Shown here in pieces: positions 17,935-28,501 of a stretch of 64,000 bases of DNA. The notes beneath the pieces were generated by a model. It did not search any database. It worked only from the letters and a program-made list of their open reading frames with translations, and had not been told where the DNA came from. The translations under genes and the position numbers were made by a program. The number at the start of each line of letters is the position of its first letter. Position 1 is the stretch's first letter. The DNA is from Hyphomicrobiaceae bacterium (GTDB taxonomy: Bacteria; Pseudomonadota; Alphaproteobacteria; Rhizobiales; Hyphomicrobiaceae): the NCBI GenBank assembly GCA_025359185.1, contig JANYHF010000064.1, positions 1 to 64,000 on the forward strand, given 5' to 3'.

Positions 17935-19155
17935 TTACTTCCCCGCATACCGCTTCTGCCATTCCTTCACCAGCGCATCGACCCAGCTGGTGTGCGGCTC
18001 GGGGATCGGCGCGCCGAGGTCGGCCGGCTTCAGCGTCGCCACACCCAAGGTCAGCGCATCGAACCGCGCCTTGTCCTCGGCTCCCAGTGCGGCCACCGCC
18101 AGCACTGTCGGATCGCCCCAGATCGCCGGGTCCTGTTTGCGGGCTTGAGCTTCGGGTGAGAGCAGGAAGTTGGCCAGCACCATAGCGCCCGCTTTGGCCT
18201 TGGCATTGAAGGGAACCGCAACAAAGTGCACGTTGCCGATGGTGCCCTTCTCCAGCACGAAAGTGCGCACGCTCTTGGGCAGTTCCCCCTTGGCGATACC
18301 GGCGCTCGCATCCGATGGATTGAACGCGAACGTGATGCCAACCTCATTATCAGCCAGCAGATGCCGCATATCGGGATAATTGGCCGGGAAGGTCTTGCCG
18401 CCATGCCAAAGCGCGGGATGCAACTCATCCAAGTACGCCCAGAGCGGTGCCGTCACCTTGGCGAAATCGGCTTGATCCACGGGCGCGTAGAGCGGTACCT
18501 TATCGGCGGCCAGTTCCAGCAGCGCCTGCTTGAGAAACGTCGTCCCAGTGAAATCAGGCGGCAGCGGATAGGTGAAGCGGCCGGGATTGGCCTTGGCCCA
18601 GGCGAGCAGCGCGGGCATCGAGCGCGGCGGGTCCTTCAGCTTTTCGGTGTCGTAGGCGAACACCAATTGCGCCTTGCCCCAGGGGCTCTCCTGGCCTTCA
18701 ACGGGGACGGTGAAATCGTTGCGCACGCCCGGATTGCCGTCGGCGCCGGTGCCCTTGAAGCTTGGCGTCGCCTCGGCCCAGGCGCCGCCTTGCAGGAGAC
18801 CCTTGCCCTTCATCGACGCGAAGTTCGCACCATTGATCCAAATGAGGTCCACCGAGCCGCCCTCATTGGTACCCGCCGTCTTTTCGGCCAGCACCCGGTT
18901 CACGGCATCGGCCGTGTCGGTCAGCTTCACATGCACGACCTTGACGCCATAGCGCTTTTCAACCTCGGCTCCGGCCCAGCCGATATAGTCGTTGATGCTG
19001 GTGTCGCCGCCCCAGGCGTTGAAATACACCGTCTGGCCCTTGGCCGCGGCCAGCACGCCGTCCCAGTTCTTGGGGTCGGGATCGCCAGCAAAGGCGCTGC
19101 CGGCGCTGATCGCCCCAGCGGCGAGGGTGGCACAGAGAGTTTGGGTCAAACGCAT
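17935..19155 (-). CDS. ABC transporter substrate-binding protein (YnjB-like)
   Basis: Signal peptide MRLTQTLCATLAAGAISAGSAFA; GQTVYFNAWGGDTSINDYIGWAGAEVEKRYGVKVVHVKLTDTADAVNRVLAEKTAG. Confidence 0.88.
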   Translation of the reverse strand: MRLTQTLCATLAAGAISAGSAFAGDPDPKNWDGVLAAAKGQTVYFNAWGGDTSINDYIGWAGAEVEKRYGVKVVHVKLTDTADAVNRVLAEKTAGTNEGGSVDLIWINGANFASMKGKGLLQGGAWAEATPSFKGTGADGNPGVRNDFTVPVEGQESPWGKAQLVFAYDTEKLKDPPRSMPALLAWAKANPGRFTYPLPPDFTGTTFLKQALLELAADKVPLYAPVDQADFAKVTAPLWAYLDELHPALWHGGKTFPANYPDMRHLLADNEVGITFAFNPSDASAGIAKGELPKSVRTFVLEKGTIGNVHFVAVPFNAKAKAGAMVLANFLLSPEAQARKQDPAIWGDPTVLAVAALGAEDKARFDALTLGVATLKPADLGAPIPEPHTSWVDALVKEWQKRYAGK

Positions 19156-19259
19156 GCTTGCAAGTCCCTCCGGGTGCAAAGTTCGCGAGGATCAGTGGCG
19201 GTAATCTGCAAGACTAGCAAGTCTAACGCCCTGAATTTTGCGTGAAGTGAGGTTTACCT

Positions 19260-19288
19260 GGTGTCAGGCACCAGCGGTGCCTGACACC
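19260..19288. repeat. Perfect 13-bp-arm palindrome GGTGTCAGGCACC AGC GGTGCCTGACACC
   Basis: Read directly in the intergenic region. Confidence 0.9.
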
Positions 19289-19376
19289 CAGTTCGCGCCA
19301 TACCGGCAAAACGCCCTTGCCGCCGAGCACGCCGCCACTTATTGCTGCCGCATCGCCCTCCCAAAGGATTGCCCCC

Positions 19377-20222
19377 ATGAAACTCCTGCGCTACGGCCCC
19401 AAGGGCCATGAGAAGCCCGCGATGCTCGACGCCAAAGGCGCCATGCGCGATCTCTCCAAGGTGATCGACGATATCGCGGGCGCGCATCTCACGGACGCTG
19501 GCCTTGCCAAGCTCCGGGCGCTCGATCCCGCCACGCTGCCGTTGGTTGAGGGCGGCCCTCGCATCGGCGCGTGCGTCGGCCACGTGGGCAAAATGATCTG
19601 CATCGGCCTCAACTATGCCGACCACGCGGCCGAGACCGGCGCCACTGTCCCGCCCGAGCCGGTGATCTTCATGAAGTGCACCAGCGCCATCTGCGGCCCC
19701 AACGACGACACCGAAATTCCGCGCACTTCAAAAAGCACGGACTGGGAAGTCGAGCTTGGCATCGTCATCGGGGCTGAGACCAAATACGTCTCCGAGGCTG
19801 ACGCGCTGAAGCATGTGGCGGGCTACTGCACCGTCAACGACGTCTCCGAGCGCGACTTCCAGAAGGAGCGCCAGGGCCAATGGACCAAGGGCAAGAGCCA
19901 CGACACCTTCGGCCCCATCGGCCCCTGGATGGTAACGCGTGACGAGGTCGCCGATCCGCAAGCACTGAAGCTGTGGTGTGAGGTGGACGGCAAACGCTAC
20001 CAAGACGGCTCGACCAAGACCATGGTCTATGGCGTCAAACACGTCGTCAGCTATCTATCGCAGTTTATGTCGCTACAGCCCGGCGACATCATCGCCACTG
20101 GCACGCCGCCCGGTGTCGGCGCAGGCGTCAAGCCGCATCCGGTGTTCCTCAAACCCGGCAACCGCGTGCGCCTCGGTGTCGAAGGGCTCGGCGTGCAAGA
20201 CCACAAAATGGTGGCAGCTTAA
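19377..20222 (+). CDS. Fumarylacetoacetate hydrolase family protein
   Basis: ICIGLNYADHAAETGATVPPEPVIFMKCTSAICGPNDD...DWEVELGIVIG...DIIATGTPPGVG. Confidence 0.93.
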   Translation: MKLLRYGPKGHEKPAMLDAKGAMRDLSKVIDDIAGAHLTDAGLAKLRALDPATLPLVEGGPRIGACVGHVGKMICIGLNYADHAAETGATVPPEPVIFMKCTSAICGPNDDTEIPRTSKSTDWEVELGIVIGAETKYVSEADALKHVAGYCTVNDVSERDFQKERQGQWTKGKSHDTFGPIGPWMVTRDEVADPQALKLWCEVDGKRYQDGSTKTMVYGVKHVVSYLSQFMSLQPGDIIATGTPPGVGAGVKPHPVFLKPGNRVRLGVEGLGVQDHKMVAA

Positions 20223-21589
20223 CCCAGGATCGAACTGGTCACTCCGGTCAGGCGGCGCTCGTTCCTGGCCATCAGGCCGGTGGTGACCAGGTTGCCTGCG
20301 GTGGCGGCAAGGGCGGCCCCAGTTGGCCCGAGGGGCGCAATCAGAACCAGGCAGAGTCCTGCATTGATCGCAGCGCCCGCCAACATGCACCGCAGCGCCG
20401 TCTGCTCGTGGCCGGCCATATTGTAGACGTTGAACACGGGGCCCATGGTGGCCGACAATACCTGTCCGGCGGCGCAGATGGCGAGCGCTGGCGCACCGGC
20501 GGCGAATTCGTCGCCAAAGCCGAACAGCAGCAACGGGCGGCCCGCCAGTATGAGGACCAGGCCGAGCGGCAAGGCCAGAGCCAGTGTCGCCCGGCTGGTT
20601 ATCGTCAGCAAGCGCTGTAATTTGGCCCGATCACCTTCGGCCCACAGCCGCGCGATCGACGGCACGACGATGGTGCTGATGGCCAGCGTCAAGGCCGGCA
20701 TCAGCTGCACAGCCACCAGCGCAATACGATAGATGCCGAGCGATGCCGTGCCGCCGATGGCGCCCAGCAGCAGGCTGTCGATGGAGCCGTAAAAGGACGT
20801 GACGGCAGCGACGGCGGAAAACGTCATGAGGCCCTTCAGGCGGAACGGTGTCAATGCGGGCGGCTCGCCAGCCTTGCGGGCCTGCGGCATCTCCCGCCAG
20901 GCCAGGAACAGCCACCAGCCGCTTAAAGTCACCGTGACCGCGACAGCCAGGATTTGGGCAATCAGCGCCGAGCTGGCGCCCAGCGTATGCCGGCTGGCGA
21001 TGATCAGCACGAACAGCAACGCCAGCGCCGGGCGCAACGCGAGATCGCAGAATTGCGAGCGCACCAACCCGCCCAAGCCGCGCAACACCGTCGAATTCAG
21101 CGGCATCAGGATCGAGAGACCTATCATCGGCAGGGCCAGCAGGCCGGTCTTGGCAAAATCGGGATCAAGCCGGCCGCGTAACGTCCAGAGCAGCGCCCCG
21201 GCCATCACCGTCACGCCAAGTGCCGCCAGCGCAGACACCCAGTACGACCAGCGCAACAGGCCGGTCATGTCGGCGCGATTGCCGCTGGCCATCACTTTGC
21301 CGGTTTCGCGGGTCAGCAGCATCGTCATGCCGTAAAAGAACGGCACCGTTGTCATGCCGATCAGCAGCAGCGCCAGACTGTACAGGCCGTAATGCCGCGG
21401 TCCCAGTGTCCGGCCCAGCAGTACCGAGCTGGCGATGCCAAGCATAATTGAGGCCGCCGTCATGACGAGGCTGGCCGCCGCGCCCCGCACCAGCCGCTTA
21501 CCAAGTGGCATGGCCGCCAGGTCCAGCAAAGCCCGCTGACCGCTCGCTGGCAGCCATCGCATGAGGAATTGAAACAGGCGTGGCGGCAT
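20219..21589 (-). CDS. Oligosaccharide flippase / polysaccharide biosynthesis membrane protein
   Basis: About 12 hydrophobic segments; RGAAASLVMTAASIMLGIASSVLLGRTLGPRHYGLYSLA typical of the flippase family; stop overlaps the convergent FAH gene stop (TTAA). Confidence 0.82.
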   Translation of the reverse strand: MPPRLFQFLMRWLPASGQRALLDLAAMPLGKRLVRGAAASLVMTAASIMLGIASSVLLGRTLGPRHYGLYSLALLLIGMTTVPFFYGMTMLLTRETGKVMASGNRADMTGLLRWSYWVSALAALGVTVMAGALLWTLRGRLDPDFAKTGLLALPMIGLSILMPLNSTVLRGLGGLVRSQFCDLALRPALALLFVLIIASRHTLGASSALIAQILAVAVTVTLSGWWLFLAWREMPQARKAGEPPALTPFRLKGLMTFSAVAAVTSFYGSIDSLLLGAIGGTASLGIYRIALVAVQLMPALTLAISTIVVPSIARLWAEGDRAKLQRLLTITSRATLALALPLGLVLILAGRPLLLFGFGDEFAAGAPALAICAAGQVLSATMGPVFNVYNMAGHEQTALRCMLAGAAINAGLCLVLIAPLGPTGAALAATAGNLVTTGLMARNERRLTGVTSSILG

Positions 21590-21686
21590 TGGAACTTCGA
21601 TTTTCCAGGATTCGCGGCCCGCCCTTGACAGCTGGGGCAAAGCCGACGCCTTTGGGGCGAAGTACGTCAATTCACATGGTCACGCA

Positions 21687-22487
21687 ATGCCCGCTTCCGC
21701 GCTGATGAACGTCATGGTCGCCGCCGCCCGCAAGGCCGGCAAATCGCTCGCCCGCGATTTCGGCGAAGTGGAAAATTTGCAGGTCTCCGTCAAAGGACCA
21801 GGCAATTTCGTCTCGGCGGCCGATTTCCGCTCGGAAAAGATCCTTTATGAGGAGCTGACGCGCGCCCGCGAGGGCTACGGTTTTCTGATGGAAGAGAGCG
21901 GCACCGTGGAGGGTGACGACAAGACCCACCGCTGGATCATCGATCCGTTGGATGGGACGACGAATTTCCTGCACGGCATCCCGATTTTCAATATCTCCAT
22001 CGGTCTGGAGCGTGAAGGCCAGATCGTCGCCGGTGTCGTCTACAACCCGGCGATGGACGAGATGTACACGGCTGAAAAGGGCAAAGGCGCGTTCATGAAC
22101 GACCGGCGCCTGCGCGTGGCGGGCCGTAAATCAATGATGGATTGCGTGATCTCCACGGGCACCCCGACGATGAATACCACGGTGCACGAAGCGTTTCTCG
22201 GCGAAGTCCGCACGGTGATGAACCAGGTGGCGAGTTTCCGGCGGTTCGGTTCGGCGGCTTTGGATTTGTGCTACGTCGCGTCCGGCCGGTCGGATGGCTT
22301 CTGGGAGCGCAATCTGCACGCCTGGGATATGGCGGCCGGCATCTTGATGATCCGCGAGGCTGGCGGTTTTGTGACCGATTTGCATGGAGGCACGGACATG
22401 TTCGGCACCCAAACGGTGGTTGCGGGCAATCAGTTCGTGCATAGGCAACTGATCGAAATGGTGGGCGACAAACGCGACGAGACCTGA
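21687..22487 (+). CDS. suhB: Inositol monophosphatase family protein (SuhB-like)
   Basis: GYGFLMEESG, WIIDPLDGTTNFLHGIPIFNISIGLE, WDMAAGILMIREAGG. Confidence 0.92.
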   Translation: MPASALMNVMVAAARKAGKSLARDFGEVENLQVSVKGPGNFVSAADFRSEKILYEELTRAREGYGFLMEESGTVEGDDKTHRWIIDPLDGTTNFLHGIPIFNISIGLEREGQIVAGVVYNPAMDEMYTAEKGKGAFMNDRRLRVAGRKSMMDCVISTGTPTMNTTVHEAFLGEVRTVMNQVASFRRFGSAALDLCYVASGRSDGFWERNLHAWDMAAGILMIREAGGFVTDLHGGTDMFGTQTVVAGNQFVHRQLIEMVGDKRDET

Positions 22488-22723
22488 CCGCGAAATCACG
22501 CGCTGTTCGCGGTCGGGCTGTCGCTGATCTTCTGCGTCACAGCGGCGTGTCGCTGTTCCCAACCGGCTACGCAGTGCAATGGCGGGCGTGAGGCCTCCCG
22601 CCGACCAGCGCGTTTAGCAGTTGCTGACGCCCAATGTTGACACTGTGGCAGCGGACGTATCTGTTTGGCGCGCACTTAAACAAACAGCACCGGCTAAAGC
22701 TGGGGCATCAGGGAGAAAATCGC

Positions 22724-24196
22724 ATGGCCAATCCGTCCGAGCCAGCCATTGTTCATGGCGGCAGCGAAGACGATCGCTTGCGGGAATTCGGTTACAAGCC
22801 GCAGTTCCAGCGCGTGCTCGGTTTGTTCGGCGATTTCTCACTCGGTTACTCCTATATGAGCCCGCTGGCCGGGTTCTCGGCGCTGTTTGCCTATGCCCTG
22901 ACAACCGGCGGCCCGCGCTACTTCTGGACCATGCCCATCGTGCTGTTCGGCCAGCTGATGGTGGCGCTGGTGTTCGCCGAGGCCTCCTCGCAATATCCGA
23001 TCGCGGGCGGCGTCTACCAATGGGCGCGCCGGGTCGGCGGACCCTATTGGGGGTTCCTGACGGCGTGGCTTTATCTCTTGGCGCTGCTTGGCACCAATGC
23101 CGGGCTTGCCGCTGGCCTTTCGCCGTTTGTTGCGTCGTTCCTGGGCGTCGAGGCGACACCTGTGTTCAACGCCCTGGTCGCTATTGCCGTTATTATCGCG
23201 GCCATGCTGACCAATCTCGGCGGCACGCGCATTTTGGCCCGGGCGACCGAACTTGGCGTGTGGACGGGCCTTGCCGGCCTTGCCATCCTCGGCGTCTATC
23301 TGCTGCTGTTTGGACGGGTGCAGCCTTTCAGTGTGCTCAACGACAGTATGGGCGCTGGCGGCGGCGCGCCAATCTTCGCGTGGCTGAGCGCGAGCCTGAT
23401 CGGCATCTGGATTTTCTTTGGCTTTGTAGCCTGCGGCGACCTTGCCGAGGAAGTGGAAGACGCAAGCGTGAAGGTGCCGCGTGCCATGGTCCTGACCATG
23501 CTGGTGGGCGGCCTCGGCACCCTGGTCATTGCCGCCGGTATGACCTTGGCGATCCCGAACCTGGCCGATGCGGTCAGCGGCAAGGATGCCAACCCCGTCG
23601 CGACGGTCCTACAAAATGCGTTTGGCACCATCGGTTCCAAACTCGTTCTGCTGATCCTGATTGCGGTTGTCTATAGCGCCGCCGTCTCCATCATGGCGTC
23701 CACCAGCCGGCTATTGTTCTCGCTCGGCCGCGACCGCCTCATCTTCGGCGCGTCGGCGCTCTCCACCATCGATGAGGGACGCGGGCTGCCGGTGACGGCC
23801 GTGATTGTCTCGACCATCGTGCCGGCGTTGATGCTTCTCGTGGGTATCTTTTCACCAGACGCACTCACCATCACCATCAGCTTCGCGACGGCTGGCGTCT
23901 ATCTGTCCTTCCAGATGGTGGTGGCCGCTTGTCTCTACGCACGGATCAACGGCTGGCAGCCTGCCGGACCGTTCAAGCTCGGCGTTTGGGGCTGGCCGGT
24001 GACCGTCCTTGCGCTGATCTTCGGGCTTGGCATGATTATCAACATCGCCTGGCCGCGTCCCGCCGCCGACGCCAGCTTCATCATGACCTACCTGATCCCG
24101 ATCTCGCTGGTGGTGATCCTGATCACCGGACTGATGCAGCTGAGCAATGTGACGGCGATGATGCGCCGCGACGCTGCCCGGGTGCCTGCGGAATAG
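22724..24196 (+). CDS. APC-family permease
   Basis: LREFGYKPQFQRVLGLFGDFSLGYSYMSPLAGFSALFAYAL...SSQYPIAGGVYQWARR; ATG 22724 with gggaga RBS. Confidence 0.88.
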   Translation: MANPSEPAIVHGGSEDDRLREFGYKPQFQRVLGLFGDFSLGYSYMSPLAGFSALFAYALTTGGPRYFWTMPIVLFGQLMVALVFAEASSQYPIAGGVYQWARRVGGPYWGFLTAWLYLLALLGTNAGLAAGLSPFVASFLGVEATPVFNALVAIAVIIAAMLTNLGGTRILARATELGVWTGLAGLAILGVYLLLFGRVQPFSVLNDSMGAGGGAPIFAWLSASLIGIWIFFGFVACGDLAEEVEDASVKVPRAMVLTMLVGGLGTLVIAAGMTLAIPNLADAVSGKDANPVATVLQNAFGTIGSKLVLLILIAVVYSAAVSIMASTSRLLFSLGRDRLIFGASALSTIDEGRGLPVTAVIVSTIVPALMLLVGIFSPDALTITISFATAGVYLSFQMVVAACLYARINGWQPAGPFKLGVWGWPVTVLALIFGLGMIINIAWPRPAADASFIMTYLIPISLVVILITGLMQLSNVTAMMRRDAARVPAE

Positions 24197-24282
24197 ACTG
24201 AGTGCGTAGCCCTTGCCGGCCGCCTGCGAGACCCGCTGCGGCCGGTCGTTGCTATTGTGAGACGTTGAACAGGATCACCCGA

Positions 24283-25317
24283 ATGGCAAAAATGATGCAG
24301 GCGGCGATTGCCCGCAAGCTGAAGGCGCCGTTGCAGATCGAGTCGCTGCCGGTGCCCCAGCCGGGACGTGGCGAGGTGCTCATCAAGGTCACGGCCTGCG
24401 GCGTCTGCCATAGTGATCTGCACGCGGTGGATGGCGATTGGACGCCGCCGCCGGTGCTGCCGCTTATTCCGGGCCATGAGGTGACCGGCCATGTGGCAGC
24501 ACTGGGGGAGGGCGTCACTGGCCTCAAGGTGGGCGCGCGCGCCGGCGTGCCGTGGCTGTTCAGCGCCTGCGGCTCCTGCGAATACTGCCTTGCGGGTATG
24601 GAAACCATTTGCAAGCAGGCCGAGGCGACAGGGTATTCGAAGCCCGGCGGTTACGCCGAATACATGGTGGCGCCCGCCGCGTTCTGTGGACCACTCGGCG
24701 ATGACATCGACATGTATGCTATGGCGCCGATCCTGTGCGCGGGCGTCACAACCTATCGCGGGCTGAAGCGCACAGGCGTCAAACCTGGTCAGTGGATGGC
24801 CGTGCTGGGCATCGGCGGGCTCGGCCATATTGCGGTGCAATACGCGCGGGCCATGGGGATGTGCGTGGCGGCAGTTGATATCGCGGACGACAAACTCGCA
24901 TTGGCCAAATCTCTCGGCGCCGAGGTGCTGATCAACGGCCGTGACGGTGATGCGGTGAAGGCCGTGCAGGATCGCATCGGCGGCGCGCATGGCGCGGTGG
25001 TCACGGCTGTGGCGACACAGGCCTTTGAGCAGGCCATCGGCATGTTGCGGCCAGGGGGCACGGTGTCGTTCATCGGCCTGCCGGGCGGCGACAAGGATGG
25101 CATTCGGGCGTCGATCTCCCAGCTGGTGAATGGCGAACTCTCCGTGCACGGCTCAAATGTCGGCACTCGCGCCGACCTCGGCGAGTGCATCGATTTCGCC
25201 GCGCGTGGGCTGGTGACAGCCAAGATCGAGAAGCAACCTTTGAGCGCCGTAAACACCATCTTCGACCGGATGCGCAAAGGCGAAATCGTCGGCCGCGTAG
25301 TCCTGGCGATAGGGTGA
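24283..25317 (+). CDS. Zinc-dependent alcohol dehydrogenase (AdhP-like)
   Basis: CGVCHSDLHAVDGDW, PLIPGHEVTGHV, zinc-site cysteines CGSCEYCLAGMETIC, GIGGLGHIAVQYARAMG. Confidence 0.92.
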   Translation: MAKMMQAAIARKLKAPLQIESLPVPQPGRGEVLIKVTACGVCHSDLHAVDGDWTPPPVLPLIPGHEVTGHVAALGEGVTGLKVGARAGVPWLFSACGSCEYCLAGMETICKQAEATGYSKPGGYAEYMVAPAAFCGPLGDDIDMYAMAPILCAGVTTYRGLKRTGVKPGQWMAVLGIGGLGHIAVQYARAMGMCVAAVDIADDKLALAKSLGAEVLINGRDGDAVKAVQDRIGGAHGAVVTAVATQAFEQAIGMLRPGGTVSFIGLPGGDKDGIRASISQLVNGELSVHGSNVGTRADLGECIDFAARGLVTAKIEKQPLSAVNTIFDRMRKGEIVGRVVLAIG

Positions 25318-25379
25318 GCGGGAGACCCGCATCCCATTCCTCACGGCTCCAGCGCGGCGCCACCGATGGGGCGACGGCC

Positions 25380-25731
25380 CGTCATCCCGTGTCTGCGGCG
25401 GAGCGCTTCTTTACGGTGCGCGGCAGACGCGGAACCCTATTATACCGGCGATCAAAAATACGAACTCGTCATCCCGAGCGCGGTGCAGCGGTTCTTCTTC
25501 CGTGCACCGCAGACGCGGGATCTTGTGGTTTGAACAGGGGCTAGAGCCGCAAACAAGATCCCGGATCAGCGCCGCACCATGAAGAATGCTGCAGCGCATC
25601 CGGGACGACGGAACTTGATGGGTCGGTCTATTTGCTCGGCGGTATCAGACATAGGGGTGCGGTAGCCGCTTAGAAGATCCCGTGTCTGCGGCGCACCATG
25701 AAGGATGCTGCGCCGCGCACGGGATGACGAC
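25380..25731. repeat. Composite of dispersed palindromic repeats, copies C1-C3
   Basis: Partial unit at 25380, fuller unit 25467-25610, and half unit about 25674-25731, all sharing CGTCATCCCG / GCACCATGAAG.ATGCTGC.GCGCA blocks. Confidence 0.75.
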
Positions 25732-25737
25732 GGGCGT

Positions 25738-27936
25738 TCAATCGTCGTTGCCGCTGCGACGGCGTCCGCCGCCGCCTTCGCGGCCACGGCCACCGCCACC
25801 ACCGCGCGGGCCTTCGTCGGCATCGCCGGGCTCTTCGGGGAGGGCTGCGCCGGTTGCCTGATCGACGACCTTCATCGACAAGCGCACCTTGCCGCGATCA
25901 TCGAAGCCCATCAGCTTGACGTATACGTCCTGGCCTTCCTTGACCACTTCGCCGACCGTCTGCGGGCGTCCACGGATCAATTGCGAGATATGCACGAGGC
26001 CGTCCTTGGCACCGAAGAAGTTCACGAAGGCGCCGAACTCGACCACCTTCACGATCTTGCCCTTGTAGATGGTGCCGACTTCCGGCTCCGACGTGATGCC
26101 ACGGATCTTGGCGATGGCCGCCTCGATGGACTGATGACGGGCGGCGGCGATCTTCACCGTGCCGTCGTCTTCGATGTCGATCTTGGCGCCGGTTTCTTCC
26201 ACCAAAGCGCGAATGACCGAACCGCCGGTGCCGATCACTTCACGGATTTTGTCCACCGGGATCTTGATCACTTCGATACGCGGCGCATACTCGCCCAGTT
26301 CCTGGCGAGCGCCGGTCAGCGCCTTGGCCATTTCGCCGAGGATGTGGATACGGCCGCCTTTGGCCTGATCCAACGCCACCCGCATGATTTCTTCAGTGAT
26401 GCCGGTGATCTTGATGTCCATCTGCAGAGCCGTAATGCCCTCGGTGGTGCCGGCAACTTTGAAGTCCATATCGCCGAGATGATCCTCGTCACCGAGAATA
26501 TCTGACAGCACCGCAAAACCCGACTCTTCCTTGATGAGACCCATGGCGATGCCCGCCACCGGCTTCTTCAGAGGCACGCCTGCGTCCATCATGGCGAGCG
26601 AGGCACCACAGACGGTTGCCATCGACGAAGAACCGTTGCTCTCGGTGATTTCCGAAACGACACGCAGGGTGTACGGAAAGTTCGCAGCGTCCGGCAGCAT
26701 CGGATGCACGGCGCGCCAGGCGAGTTTGCCGTGGCCGATTTCGCGGCGGCCGGGCGAGCCCATGCGGCCAACTTCGCCCACCGAGTAGGGAGGGAAGTTG
26801 TAGTGCAGCAGGAACGTTTCTTTATACGTCCCTTCGAGGCTGTCGATATACTGCTCATCCTCGCCGGTGCCGAGCGTGGTGACAACCAGCGCCTGGGTCT
26901 CGCCGCGTGTGAAGAGCGCCGAACCGTGCGTACGCGGCAGAACGCCAACCTCGCAGACGATCGGGCGGACGGTCTTCAAGTCGCGGCCATCGATGCGGTG
27001 GCCGGTCTTGAGGATGTTGCCGCGAACGATGTCCTTTTCGACGTCCTTGAACGTGTCGGAGATCATCACCTTTTCAGTACCGTTGTCGCCTGCCGGGAGC
27101 AGCGTCGAGAGCTTGTCCTTGGCGGCGTTGATCTTGGCGACGCGCTGGCTCTTGTCGGTGGTAGCGAAGGCGGCGGTAAGTTCGCCCTTACACAGAGCTT
27201 CGACTTGCGACTTGTATTTGTGCTGATCGGGGATCTTGACTTCCCAGGCATCCTTGGCGGCTTTCTCGGCCAAACGGATGATCGCCTCAATGACCTGCTG
27301 GAAGCCGCGATGGCCAACCATGACGGCTTCGAGCATCTGCTGCTCGCTTAGCTCCTTGGCCTCGGATTCCACCATCAGCACGGCGTCGTGGGTGCCAGCG
27401 ACGACGAGATCGAGCATGGATTGCTTCATTTCGTCGACGAGCGGGTTCAGCACCGGCTTGCCATCGAGCCAACCGACGCGCGCAGCGCCGATCGGGCCCA
27501 TGAACGGGATGCCTGAAAGCGTGAGCGCGGCCGACGCGGCGACCAAGGCGACGATATCGGGATCGTTTTCGAGGTCATGCGAGAGCACGGTGGCGACGAC
27601 CTGTGTCTCGTTCTTGAAGCCGGGGGCGAACAGCGGGCGGATGGGGCGGTCGATGAGGCGCGAGACCAGCGTCTCTTTCTCGGTCGGGCGGCCTTCGCGC
27701 TTGAAGTAGCCGCCGGGGATTTTGCCAGCAGCGTAGGTGCGTTCCTGGTAGTTGCAGGTCAGCGGGAAGAAATCAATGCCGGGTTTGGGCGAACGCGCTG
27801 CCACGGCCGTGGCCAGAACAGACGTGCCGCCGTATTGCGCGAGCACCGCGCCATCGGCTTGGCGGGCAATCCGCCCGGTTTCGAGTGTGAGTTTACGGCC
27901 AGCCCAGTCGATTTCCACTTTGTGAATCTTAAACAT
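25738..27936 (-). CDS. pnp: Polyribonucleotide nucleotidyltransferase
   Basis: [47 protein letters not shown] and S1 domains at the C-terminus. Confidence 0.97.
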   Translation of the reverse strand: MFKIHKVEIDWAGRKLTLETGRIARQADGAVLAQYGGTSVLATAVAARSPKPGIDFFPLTCNYQERTYAAGKIPGGYFKREGRPTEKETLVSRLIDRPIRPLFAPGFKNETQVVATVLSHDLENDPDIVALVAASAALTLSGIPFMGPIGAARVGWLDGKPVLNPLVDEMKQSMLDLVVAGTHDAVLMVESEAKELSEQQMLEAVMVGHRGFQQVIEAIIRLAEKAAKDAWEVKIPDQHKYKSQVEALCKGELTAAFATTDKSQRVAKINAAKDKLSTLLPAGDNGTEKVMISDTFKDVEKDIVRGNILKTGHRIDGRDLKTVRPIVCEVGVLPRTHGSALFTRGETQALVVTTLGTGEDEQYIDSLEGTYKETFLLHYNFPPYSVGEVGRMGSPGRREIGHGKLAWRAVHPMLPDAANFPYTLRVVSEITESNGSSSMATVCGASLAMMDAGVPLKKPVAGIAMGLIKEESGFAVLSDILGDEDHLGDMDFKVAGTTEGITALQMDIKITGITEEIMRVALDQAKGGRIHILGEMAKALTGARQELGEYAPRIEVIKIPVDKIREVIGTGGSVIRALVEETGAKIDIEDDGTVKIAAARHQSIEAAIAKIRGITSEPEVGTIYKGKIVKVVEFGAFVNFFGAKDGLVHISQLIRGRPQTVGEVVKEGQDVYVKLMGFDDRGKVRLSMKVVDQATGAALPEEPGDADEGPRGGGGGRGREGGGGRRRSGNDD

Positions 27937-28035
27937 CGTCGTGTCCTATTCCCTTCGTTCGTGTCAGGAGCGTGCCCCTTGGCAGGCCCCTCAAGCCAGC
28001 CACGCCTCATGCGTGGGCTGGAATTTCCGTTTTAC

Positions 28036-28099
28036 TTTTTTCGTCATCCTCGAACGAGCGCGCCGTTTCGGGCGCGTGATGTTCGGGAATGACGAAAAA
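28036..28099. repeat. Large imperfect palindrome TTTTTCGTCATCCTCGAAC...GTTCGGGAATGACGAAAAA between pnp and rpsO
   Basis: Complementary arms read directly. Confidence 0.8.
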
Positions 28100-28179
28100 T
28101 ATGTGCGTTCGGGTTCGGAGAGGACCATCCTCGCCGAACCATAATCGTCATGCGTGTGTCAAAACGTGCAACTGCCGGA

Positions 28180-28449
28180 CTAGCGGCGGATGCCGAGGCG
28201 TTCGATGATCGCCTGGTAGCGCTTCACGTCCTTGGCCTTCACGTAGTCGAGTAACCGGCGGCGGCGGCTGACCATGCGCAGCAGGCCGCGGCGCGAATGG
28301 TTGTCTTTGACGTGCGACTTGAAATGTTCGGTGAGATTGGTGATGCGCGTGGTCAGGATCGCGACCTGCACTTCGGGCGAACCGGTGTCGCCTTCGTGGG
28401 TGGCATGTTCTTTGACCAGCGCAACTTTCTTGACGGCATCGATCGACAT
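28180..28449 (-). CDS. rpsO: 30S ribosomal protein S15
   Basis: [54 protein letters not shown]. Confidence 0.97.
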   Translation of the reverse strand: MSIDAVKKVALVKEHATHEGDTGSPEVQVAILTTRITNLTEHFKSHVKDNHSRRGLLRMVSRRRRLLDYVKAKDVKRYQAIIERLGIRR

Positions 28450-28501
28450 AGAGTCTCCTCAGGCGACATCGTTGCAAATGCGTTTCCGGGAACCCGCCGG
28501 A

